Below are positions 23,401-33,200 of a DNA stretch of 64,000 nucleotides, piece by piece. A program made the position numbers and the translations under genes. Under the pieces are notes generated by a model, which had not been told where the DNA came from, ran no database searches, and was given only the letters and a program-made list of their open reading frames with translations. Within the stretch, counting starts at the first letter, position 1; the number at the start of each line of letters is the position of its first letter. Source of the stretch: Nicotiana tabacum (taxonomy: Eukaryota > Streptophyta > Magnoliopsida > Solanales > Solanaceae); NCBI RefSeq assembly GCF_000715075.1, contig NC_134082.1, positions 214,694,948 to 214,758,947 on the forward strand, in the 5' to 3' direction.

Positions 23401-24093
23401 TTTGCTAGCACCAGATGAGTCAAAAGGTATTGCTACTTTTGATCTCAGGTTCTCGGTAATAAAATGTGCCTAGGGCATGAAAGACTGAACAGTAATATCT
23501 GCAGGAGGTGAATTGAAGGATGGTTCTTTAGTTTCAAAAACTTCAAATTCTTCGCAGGATGAGGAGAGGTATGTAGTGACCTTATTTGGCAGACGTTGTC
23601 TTTAATTCCTAATGGTTAAAAGTGCTTAGCAATATGACCTTTATTTCCTAATTGCTGCCTTTTCTATTGGTAAATGTGCACATGCCAGGCTGTTCATGCA
23701 ATCTGAAGACTCCCAAATTAAGGATATAAGATCATTTGGACGAGTTATGCTGATGAAAACTGCTAATATGATTGTCAAGGCAAAGGTTCTGTGTTTGTTT
23801 GTATTCCCTATTCCACGAAGGAGATTTCATGCTTACAAATCTAAAGGGTATACTTCCTGCAGGCTGCATGTTCAGTATCACTAGGCTTCGGGGAAGACTC
23901 GCTTCATGCATCTTCAGTGCTGGTGATGCCCATGGTCTCGTCGAAAATAACAGGCTTCCGAGGAGGTGGTCTTGATCGGGCTAAATTATTATCTGCTCGA
24001 GGCCCAGGTTGGAGCAAATTTGCAGTTGATGAGGACGGTGAGACAATCCTGGAGACAACTGCAATGCTGCCCCAAGGTATCAACTTGGACTAG
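11466..24093 (+). CDS. NIPA8: NIPA8-type magnesium transporter, 13 exons, 445 aa
   Basis: Coding exons: 11466-11558, 13630-13717, 13799-13860, 17179-17264, 17682-17755, 18377-18479, 21910-22038, 22121-22220, 22333-22452, 23336-23426, 23505-23568, 23689-23785, 23863-24093. All introns are GT-AG and the 1338-nt reading frame has no stop before TAG. The product opens MGEWVIGAVINLFGSVAINF and carries FGYAAQSLLAALGS, GNHQSP, MLLPFSYAVVSGAVGSCSVL and IVPMFQIAWTFFSICTG, which match plant NIPA (DUF803) proteins. The family has about nine membrane helices in the first 310 residues and is believed to move Mg2+. Residues 316-445 form a hydrophilic tail with VMPMVSSKITGFRG and GPGWSKFA, as in the long Arabidopsis NIPA8, not the shorter NIPA9. 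The start is the first ATG before the conserved MGEW. Introns 1, 3 and 6 exceed 2 kb through insertions, yet every exon looks intact. The transport role is inferred from family. Confidence 0.9.
13030..13279. mobile_element. Stowaway-type MITE in intron 1
   Basis: Ends CTCACTCCGTTTCAATTTATG and AAATTGAAATGGAGGGAG are inverted repeats of the CTCCCTCCGTTTCAA Stowaway type, with TA immediately outside both (13028-13029 and 13280-13281). Non-coding, about 250 bp. It shares its interior (AGTTCGTTCCAAAAAGAATGA, AAGACCACAAGTTTCAAAAG) with the copy in intron 4. Confidence 0.85.
13944..13985. repeat. Purine-rich minisatellite in intron 3
   Basis: About four tandem copies of a GAGGGAA-type unit in intron 3, close to the donor of exon 3. 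No function can be read from it. Confidence 0.6.
15098..15612. mobile_element. hAT-like MITE of the GTCAAAGGC family in intron 3
   Basis: The left part GTCAAAGGCTCATTCGAGAGGTGCTTAAG and the right part CTTTTCACCCTTGACAACACTG match the ends of the better preserved element at 50338-50704, and the interiors share TTAAGTTGCGCTT, CCCATGAGTT and the GCACCAATAGACCT-like stretch. The left terminus is worn and no 8-bp duplication is visible. An Au-like SINE sits inside it. Confidence 0.65.
15248..15393 (+). mobile_element. Au-like SINE nested in the hAT-like MITE
   Basis: Contains AAAGGGCAGCCCGGTGCACA, a GGGAAGGGCC block, CCAAGGGGTGTG and ends CCAAGGCTCCCCTTCTGTACC, which match the plant Au SINE as I remember it. 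TTGAGTAG lies on both sides (15240-15247 and 15394-15401) as a target duplication. The related element at 50338 lacks this insert at the equivalent point, giving an empty-site comparison. The B-box portion appears deleted between GCTTCCGCGGCTT and ACCGTTG. Confidence 0.75.
15613..16570. other. Intron 3 sequence, possible transposon remnant
   Basis: Contains GC-rich phrases such as GTTGCGGTCGCAATTACCATC and GGTGCCGCAGTCGCTGCAG within AT-rich DNA, and phrases (CTGGCGTTGTTCAATATGAAC, TATGCAAAATATCACACTTATCA) that look repetitive. I cannot name the family, find ends or see a reading frame. Confidence 0.3.
17358..17626. mobile_element. Stowaway-type MITE in intron 4
   Basis: Ends CTTCCTCTATTCCAATTTAG and AAATTGAAACGGAGGGAG are inverted repeats with TA outside each (17356-17357 and 17627-17628). 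Same family and orientation as the copy in intron 1. It fills much of the 417-bp intron and ends about 55 bp before the next exon. Confidence 0.85.
18480..19189. other. Left part of intron 6, nothing recognised
   Basis: Ordinary intronic DNA between exon 6 and the antisense LINE. No coding signal or nameable repeat was seen. Confidence 0.4.
19190..21720 (-). mobile_element. Degenerate LINE (L1-type) antisense in intron 6
   Basis: Minus-strand fragments follow the expected order. 21055-21504 has WLKDGDKNTKFFQ, CTPDKACGPNGFTMAF and FIALAPKRKG (reverse transcriptase fingers). 20475-20735 has TGDPLSSFLFILDMEGLS and a decayed YADD region. 20158-20415 has CFPSTYLDLPLSAK and YLSLGGRIN. 19197-19625 has WKTKLPPKISRFIWTALKG and ACLTQDNLIRG (zf-RVT). 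Frames are broken by stops and shifts throughout, so it is a dead copy. It lies antisense to the host gene, whose exons 6 and 7 still join in frame across it. Confidence 0.8.
22810..23130 (-). mobile_element. Copia RNase H fragment in intron 9
   Basis: The minus frame at 22819-23067 contains LICDNQAAIHIALNPVFHER followed by TKH and FIKPSEQLAGILTK, the C-terminal RNase H signature of Copia polyproteins. Only this tail survives and no LTR was found. It sits antisense within intron 9. Confidence 0.75.
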
Positions 24094-26108
24094 GAGAGCG
24101 TGGCATTGATTTGTAGAGACCGACATGACAATGGTGGTTATTTCTTTGCCTTTATGGAGAATATTCAAGAGTGTCTTTACATCCCACTTATTTTGTGTAT
24201 GCTTAATTCCACTCGTAGTCCAATATAAGGCAGCAAGGCGCTGGGTTGGGTTGGGGAGGGGAACAACAAATATGTTAGAGGTAGAGCTAGTAGCCTGATT
24301 TGGAAGGGGATTATAGTATGTTGACGAAAGCACTGCGTTAGAGTGTTCATTTCTCTTTCATTTTTTTAATAGAGGCAACTAATGATAATCTTATAAATTG
24401 TTTTTTGTAGTTTACGACAAACTACGCTGGACTGTGAGGCAAGATTTGGATACTTCTGCACTAGCTGCTGGCAGTTGATAGTTTGAGATAGTGTGATTGT
24501 TTTTCTAGTGTAAATAATGTTTTGGTTTCCTGTCTGGTGCATGTGATTCTGGCTGCCACCTGATCAACTGCATAACCCTTAAAAGAGATGATTCTTTTAG
24601 AAATATGAACTCTAGATATACTAAGGTCAAGAATTTCGATTAATTGGTAGGAGTGGGGTGGGACAATTAATAAAAACACAAAACTGCTTGTCTAGAATTA
24701 CATTTATTTATATGCGTGTTGTACGGAAAAATAGTAGCAAGTTCAGATGTGACTTTGGTAGTTCACTAGGCACCGCCCACATTTATATTAAATGAACCTT
24801 TTTCTCTGCCTAAAATATTTTTTTCCTTTAAAATTGTTCATGTGAACCTTTTAGAAATCAAAGTTCAATCTTTTCTAAATTATTATATCATTTTAATACT
24901 ACTATCTGTATTTTAATCAAACACTGTAGTCCTCCAGCTAACGCAGTATAGTAGAAGTTTAGAGGTGACAAACGGTCGGGTCGGGTTAGATATGGGTGAG
25001 TTGAAAATAATGTAAAACGGATAAAATATCTGATCTGACTTGTATTTGATACGGAAATGGATTGACCGACGAATAATATGGATGTTCATGGCTTCTTGAA
25101 TATGATCAGTTTTGGGAGAATTTTTAATCTCTCAAATTTGAAGAACCCCCAGTTTGAGCCTTTGCAAATATAAAAGTTGAACTCATTAGCTATCTATATT
25201 TTTCTCACTTTTTAAAAACTTCATTATCCAACCCATTTTTAATAGATAATACGGAGGGAAACTACTTTTTTAATCCATTTTGCCACTTGTAGAACGACCA
25301 GCTTCAAAGCTTACCTTATCTAATTATGTACTGACAAACCAAAATGTTACAGGGCCGATAAATTGTTGGTTGCAGACTTGCAGTTCATTTTCTTTTGTCA
25401 AATTGCTAACAGTCGGAAAAAATCATACTCTCTACATTGTTAACTTTTGCGTAGCGGATTATCTTCACATTCATTGGCTTTCTAGAGTTTGATTTAATAA
25501 AAATTGAACAAGTAAAAAAAGGGAAGTCATAGGAAATTTTTTACAGATGCACAATTCATTAGCTCTCCAGTACATTGGCATATACAATATTAACACCTGA
25601 TGGCTAGATTATGAATTATAACCAAGAAAAAAAGATTTCTTAATGCATACCAATTGTTCTAGACAGTAAAATTAAACTGGACAAAATTTTACCCTAAGCC
25701 AGCCCTTTACTCTCTCCTCTCACCAATACACCCTTAAAAAGGTGGATCCTTTAGTGCAAATTCAGACATTAGATAAGAAAGTCTTAAAACCAAATAGTTG
25801 ACTTTGGAAAGTAAAATTTGTGGAATAATTGTTATCCTCCATTTTATTTCTCCTTTTATGATTCTTTTACCCTACTTACCAATTACCATAAATGGGCCAT
25901 CAGTGCCTTGTTGATATGTTGTATATTACAGAATTAATCTCTATAGTACAAAATTGGGGATACTGTACATTGGTACAAAGAATGCATAAATTTTCCACGG
26001 ACTTTGAGACTCATCGAGAAGGAAGATGGCTGCATTCCAGGACAAAACTCAACTTATATAGAATGACGGTGCCGCAGTTTCAATACCATTGAGGCAATTG
26101 CTCAACTT
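24094..26108. other. Tail-to-tail gap between the two genes
   Basis: Holds the 3' untranslated regions of both genes, whose poly(A) sites I cannot fix, and AT-rich DNA. Around 24963-25070 it has ACAAACGGTCGGGTCGGGTT and TGTAAAACGG, a phrase resembling the ends of common solanaceous hAT-type repeats, but no second end was found. The only open stretches are short and without motifs. Convergent genes about 2.0 kb apart could have overlapping transcripts. Confidence 0.5.
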
Positions 26109-27243
26109 TCAAGTAAAATTTGGTGAATTGCGATGTCCATCAGCAAATTCTCTGACTAAACGCTTCAGAATTCTCCCCCCTTTACCTTGCATATGCCCAT
26201 AATCACTTGTTCCCCCAACATTACGTCTGCTCTCAATATAGTCTGAAGCAGCAGCAGCAAGTGCCTTCATCCAAAGAGGAACCAAAGACTCTACTTCCCC
26301 CTGCTTTAGGTACTCAGCTGGTAAACTCTGTACCTGGAAAACGATTATGATCACACAAAAGAATGTCTTGATACAACTTTTCAAAAACGAATATTTCAAT
26401 GCAATTCTCCGAACTTACTGTAGTAGCTGGAAATAATACAATATATCTGGAGAAGGAAAAAAATTAACCTACTAATGAAGTTAAAATAAGTGACAGACAG
26501 CATACAGAATAAAGCTAATATGTAAAATACCATAATAGTTATGGAAGGTCTGAACAATATGGCCAAAACTGCAAAAATTAATGGATGAATTAAAGGCTTT
26601 GAGGTAGCAAGAATTGGAAACAACAACCTGGAGATTACACATCTTCAATATGCTGATGACACCCTAATTTTTTGTGATGCAAAAGAGGAGCAGTTGAGAT
26701 ATTTGAGGATTATCCAGGTTTTGTTTGAAGGTATCTCAGGACTCCACATCAATTGGAAAAAGAGCCACCTTTTTCCAATTAATGTAGTACCTGAGATGGA
26801 GCAACTGTTACTAATACTGGGAGATGTACGAGGATCCTTTTCTGCTATCTATCTTGGCATGCCTCTAGGTGCTAAGTCTAAGTCCAAGGAGATATGGAAC
26901 ACAATCATTGAAAAATGTGAAAAGAAGTTAACCAGATGGAAAGCACACTATCTATCTATGGGAGGAAGACCAGCGAGGCGAGACGCAGGGTTAGCGCTTT
27001 TCTGCTAAAAAGGCGACTCACATTCAAAAAGCGTGCGCTTTTCTCGCTTAAGCGAGAAGCAAGCCGTTAGAAAAAGCGTGCTTAAGCGAGCAGAAGGCAT
27101 CGGCTAGTTTTTTTTTTTTAAATTTTTTTGGCAAATAAACCATCTGTGAACAAACAACATACGCGACTTCTTCTCCAGCGAACTCCAGCGACGACCACTG
27201 CTGCTCCAACGACTTCTTCTCCAGATCTCGGTAAGTTTCTTCA

Positions 27244-27274
<31 letters not shown>

Positions 27275-30200
27275 CTGTTCTTCTTCTTCTTCTTCTTCTG
27301 TTATTCTTATTCTGATTTTTTTCACTTTTTAAGCGCTCATTTTGTGCCTTAAATGACTTCTTCTTCTTCTTCTGTTATTAAAAGTGCTCTGTTTTATGCT
27401 GTTGTATGCTCTGTTTTCTGCAATTTATGCTCTGTTTACTGTTTTCTGCAATTTATCAGTGAATTAATTGTTATTTTTTTTGGTTGTTGATTGTAGTAAA
27501 TTTAATTTGATTATTCAATGGCATCAAGCCATTTGCTTAATATGTTATTTTTAATGAGTCTTAGCCATTTATCTATGCCTATTTTTTTTATTTTATTTAT
27601 GTGTTAAATTGCGCTTCACATGAAAAAAGCACTTCGCTTCGCTTCGCGCTCCTGTGAAGCGAGGCCTCGTTGCTTTTTTGCGCTTAACGCTTTCCAAAAC
27701 ACTGAGGAAGACTGATTTTGATCAATTTAATACTTGACTCACTTCCTACATATATGATGTCACTTTTTCCCATCCCTGAAAGTGTCATTCAAAGACTGGA
27801 TAGACTTAGAAGATTTTTTTTCGGGCAAGGAAACAAAGAAAAAAGGGTGTTCCATTTAGTGAAATGGAAATCTCTCATTATTGGCAAAGACAAAGGTGGG
27901 CTAGGCATCCGAAATTTGAAGAATCAAAGCAAGGCCCTTAAGATGAAGTGGTTATGAAGATTCTCTCAAGAACCTCAAACCTTCTGGAGTAATGTCATTA
28001 AAGCTAAATATGGAGAAGAAAACAATTGGGTATAAAAGAAGTCAACACAACATATGGGGTCAGCTTATGGAGATCTATTAGAACACTTTGGCCTACAACG
28101 AAGGCCAATCCTACATCAAAGTGAAAAATGACACCAAAACCTCCTTCTGGAAGGACAACTGGCTGGGATCTGGAAGTTTGATGGAACTCTTCCCTGATAT
28201 GTATGGCTTAACTCAACACCAACAAAAGACTATCTGAAATGTGGTCTCCTCAAGGTTGGGATCTGATACTTAGAAGAAGAATGCTAAATGATTGGGAACT
28301 GACTAGATTGACAGAGTTGTACAAGCAACTGGAAGTCTTCAAAGGCCTTCGGAATGGAATGGATTCACTGTGGTGGAAGGGCCACAACACAGGCATCAAT
28401 AAGGTGAATGTTGCATACAAGATTCTTAATCACACTAATCTACAGATTACTAATTAGCCATGGAAGCATATCTGGAAAGTCAAGATACCTTACAAGGTAT
28501 CTTGTTTCACTTGGTTACTAGCAAAGGAGGCAGTTCTGACCCAGGATAATCTCATAAAGAGAGGGATCCCACTGTGCTCTAGGTGCTTTCTATGTGGGGA
28601 AACAGCTCTAAGATTACTCTCTAGGTGCTTTACACTACAGGATTACAGATCAACTATGGAAGATATTTATTAATCTCAGAGGTATCTCCTTGACAATGCC
28701 CTCTAAGATTACTGAAGTGCTTACTAGTTGGGATGAAGCTGGAACTGGAGCTGGAAACAGAGATAGATGGAGGACTGTCCCTGCATGTATACGGTGGACA
28801 ATCTGGAAGGAGAGGAACTCTAGGTGTGTAGAAGATCAAACTGAATTGTGTTCTTTTTTATTTTTCGTGTAAATAAAAGTCGCCAGAAGATACTGTATCA
28901 ATCCTAGAAGTTTTAAAATACTGCTAGGATTGTAGATCAGTTAGTCTTTCCTTTTGTTCTTTTGTACATATGGTTTCAGTACAACCTATGTACTGTTATA
29001 TATTAATACACACAAATGTTGCCATCTAAAAAAAAGAAGCATAAAATATAGAATTAACAAAAGCTGACCATTTCATTAGCTTATATAAGTGCTTCCAGAA
29101 TAACAAGCTTCCTTCAAGATGGTTTGGGCATGTGAAGAGGAGAAGCACAAAAGCTCGAGTGAGGAGGTGTGAGAGGTTGGCCTTGGTTGGTCTGAAGAGA
29201 GGTAGAGGTAGGCCAAAGAAGTACTAGGGAGAGGTAATTAGGCAACACTTGGCGTTGCTCCAGCTCACTGAGGACATGACTCTTGATAGGAAGGTGTGAA
29301 GGTCGAGAATTAGGGTAGAAGGTTAGTAGGTAGTCGAGCGTGTGTCTTCCCCATACTGGTAGTATTAGTAGTTAGCCTTGTATTCGGTTATTGATAATCT
29401 TTATTACTACATTTTTTCTTATTATCTTGTTGTTGATACTGCTTGTCTCCTTATTATCTTGTTGTTGTTACTGCTTGTTTTCTTATTAGTTTGCTGATGG
29501 TATTGTTGGTTGTTACTGCTTTTTTTTTCCTTGAGCCGGGGGTCTACCGGAAACAACCTCTCTACCCTCAAGGTAGGGGTAAGGTTTACGTACATACTAC
29601 CCTCTCCAGACCCCACCCGTGGGACTATACTGGGTTTGTTTTTGTTGCTTCCTTCAAGGAAGTTTACTGAAGATCAATGTCTCAATTATTGTAGAAGAAA
29701 AGCAATTTATTGAGTGCATGAACAGCAGGATCAATTTTAAGCGACAGACTGGCACACAGAATAAAGCTAACATGTAAAATATGCATAAATTATAAAAGTA
29801 ACAAAAGTGGACCATTTCAATAGCCCATATAAGTGCTGCCAGAATAACAAGCTTCCTTCCTTCAAGGAAGTGTGCAGAAGATCAATGTCTCAATTATTGT
29901 AGAAGAAACAATTTATTGAGTGATTAACAGCAGGATCAGTTTTGACAAAATAAATGAGAAGGCACTTCGAGAGAAAGAGGGGGGGGGGGGAGGGGGAGAG
30001 AGAGAGAGAGGGGACTGACTGCAGAATGAAGCCATCCATGTAAGGAATCCCAGCAAAGATGAGCCTTCCAGGTGGTTCTTTCACTTAAACTGCACATAGC
30101 AGCCAATTGCTGCAAAAGGGTTGCAGACTTGTGAACCTGTTGAGGGAAACAATAGCGTCAGCAAAAAAGACCATAAAGATCTCCAGAATCATCCTACTGT

Positions 30201-33200
30201 AGTGTTCGAAGGAAAGTTGTTCATCACTCCTGCTTTTTTTTCAAAATGGCTTGGAATGCTCCACCAATAATACTGAGCTACTCGATCGTCATGATAATAT
30301 TTCCTAGTAAGAATTAAGAAAGGATCCGATTCTAGCAAAATTGTTTCAATACTAATAAAGTTTCAATTGCATATATGACAGCTAAAGATTAATTAAAAAA
30401 TAAGACTCTAGCAGCCTACAACACACTTGCAAAATAAATACTCTAGATACAAAACAACCTGCACCAAACTTGATTGCTAGCACTTCTTTCTATAGTATCT
30501 TGAGGAAAAGACATGAGCTAATTCAATTTACCCTTGACATCGCAGAAACGCCAAGTAAAGCATACATTAGGTTTGACACGAGGCCGTCACCACTGTGAGA
30601 TATGACTTGTATTGCCATAGAATCAATTGAACTATCAGAAATACCAACTATGCTTTCCAGTTCAGAACCATGTGCAAGGGATTCAACCAAAGCATTTAAG
30701 CCTGTCTCCAGGAAACCTGAAGCACAATATCAAGTTAAGAGTTTCTCATTAAGAGTTGAATAACACATCATCAGATGTAAACCGTACTTTACTAAGGTCA
30801 GAATCAGAAGAGAACTTCGATATCATGAACAGACCAAGGACTTAAAAATGGTCTTCAACAGCCATAACAAATTATAGTTGCACAAGTAGTACATATTTCA
30901 TGTAAGAACAACAACAACAACAACAACAAACAAAACCCCAGTAATTTCCCACAAGTGGGGTCTGAGGAGGGTAAGATGTACGCAGCCTTACCCCTACCCT
31001 GGAAGGGCAGAGAGGCTGTTTCCAATAGACCCTCGGCTGGAGAACGGATGAAAAAAGTAATGGCAATAAGTAGGAATAACAACAAGATAAAAATAAGACT
31101 GAAGCCAAGAAAACAGTTAAACTCTAGTTAGTAATAACAATCTATGAATAAAAGGATATCATACTAACACTAATGCTAGCGAACTGAGTAAGACAAAGAG
31201 AAACATTCGACTACCTACTAGCCTTCTGCCCTAATCTTCATTAAGGTGCACTATTAAATGGACTTCACAAGATTTGGATTATGCATAAGGATTTGATCAA
31301 GCTATTGCCATGTTTCATTATGGCTTGCGGTTCTCATTCATAGCAGATCGTATCGGACATATTTAATGTAGCAAGTTTCAACATTTAAAGTATTTTTTTG
31401 GATCGGTAAGTTTCAAGATTTAAGGTATTGCTGGATAGAGAAGCATAGATGGTTGGGTGATGACAGACAGCCTAAGCATTTTTGTTCCAACCATTTTCAG
31501 CATCTCAAGTAAGATGGACACGACAATCTTTTATCAAGTTCACATGTTTCAAGATAGAGGAACCTTGTGGAATTTGCAAATTCATGAGAAATCTACAAGA
31601 TTGGAGGTATACGCATTCTATAACCTAATGGAATCATTCTATAAGCAGAATATCATACAGTCCAAGCGGGATAGTTGGAAGTGGAAAGAGATGAGAAGCG
31701 ATTTATTCTCAATGAAATTCTTCTTACACGGGCTACTAAAAAGAGAGGACACTAGTTTTCCACACCTACCAGTTTGGATTCTCAGAGCATCGAGAAAAGT
31801 ATGTTTTTCTCACATGCTTTGCAGCAAGGGGTCTATTCTAATATCAGAAAACTTAAGGAGAAAAAGATTAACATGTGTCGATATGGGTCAAAGCAGAGGA
31901 TTCAACATCAAGATCTAGACTTGACAGATTTTTGTTATCTACTACATGGGAGGAGATGGTTCCAAATGTATTATAAATCCCTTTGCCCAGATTGAGTGCG
32001 GACCATTTTCCTATTTTGTTCGATGGACGCAGAAAAAGACCTACGAAAACCCCCTTCGGATTCGAGATCATGTGTTTGAGAGTAACATACTTTGGAGAGA
32101 GATGACGGGATGGTGGAATGGTTATCTGGTTACAAGCAAGTATAAATAGCTCCTCACCAAGATATTGAAATTGTTGATAGGGGAGATAAGTGTGTGGAAT
32201 AAGGAAGTGTTTAGAAGGAAGCTAGGAGAAATGGGTTTGTTGTGCAAGCTAGATGTTAAGAAAGCATAGGATCATATCAACTGGGATTCCTGGACTTCAT
32301 TATGCTGAGTATGGGCTTCGAGGACAGAGGAGAAATGGATACGATTTTGCATATCTACAGTCATATGCTTGATATTTGTGAATGACATGCATAGTAGATT
32401 TTTTGGTTACTCAAGGGGGTTGAGACAAGGAAATTCATTATGCACCTTTTTAGCAGACCAGTATCCTTCATGCCAGCTAGCTCCGAGATAACAATATCTC
32501 CTTTGACTGTAGTGATAGCTAATTCTCCGAGAAAGTTTGACTGCCATTTACTCTCTCGTAATGCTTTGGCATAGGAGTAGTTCTCATCAGTAGTTCTGGG
32601 AGGCTATGTCACTCCACCCCGCATTTAAAGCTAATTCAGGAATTATTATAACCGACCTCTCATCTCCCAGAAGAGACAAAATACTCATATATCTTCCACC
32701 ATTGTTGTCCTTCCTAGTGCAGAAATATTCTGTTAGGTGCTCCTTGGTTTTCCATCCCCTAACCATATTCCTCTGATCTTTCGAGGCCTCTTTAAGGATG
32801 TTGCAGATCCATTCCATAATCTTTCTGCTTAATGTTGAGCGTCTCATCATATTGCGGCTTCTTTCCACCCAGTCATACCATACGTCTTTGTTTGAAGCCC
32901 ACCCGGTGATGTCAAAAGACTTAAAACCCACATTGAAGTAAATTCTATTTTCCTCCATGAGATCTATAGTAGCAGCTTGGCTAAGTAGTGAAAGAGAAGA
33001 TGGTTTAATCAGTAAACACAGTGGGTGAAAACTGGGTTTCAGAACGAAAGGAAGGAATTCCGGTAGGGAGACACCGGAAAAGGTAGTTCTACAATCCTAA
33101 GAAGTAGGAAAGAGAAAGTTCTCAGGAAAAGTGCCCGGGAGCATTTTATATTATTTGCTTTTTCATTTTTTAAAGTTTATTGTTAAGTTCTCTACTTTTT

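Larger units (their letters stand above)
26488..29943. repeat. Tandem duplication of about 205 bp, first copy split by LINE and RTE
   Basis: Copy 2 is continuous at 29739-29943. Copy 1 is split into 26488-26536, 29038-29118 and 29659-29738. Shared landmarks in order are GACAGAC, CAGAATAAAGCTAA, ATGTAAAATA, AACAAAAG, TAAGTGCT-CCAGAATAACAA, GAAGATCAATGTCTCAATTA and AACAGCAGGATCA. The first gap is the LINE and the second is the RTE. Copy 2 therefore shows both pre-insertion sites. Confidence 0.8.

Noticed and set aside
24960..25070. Complete hAT-type element in the intergenic gap
   Set aside because: Only one end-like phrase is present (ACAAACGGTCGGGTCGGGTT). A second terminus and target duplication were not found.
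27104..27352. Lysine-rich and leucine-rich short frames
   Set aside because: They are translations of the (CTT)n microsatellite inside the hAT MITE.
32587..32958. Stand-alone protein-coding gene of 123 codons
   Set aside because: The sequence resembles the N-terminal part of LINE ORF1 and is surrounded by other LINE scraps. There is no sign of a host gene.
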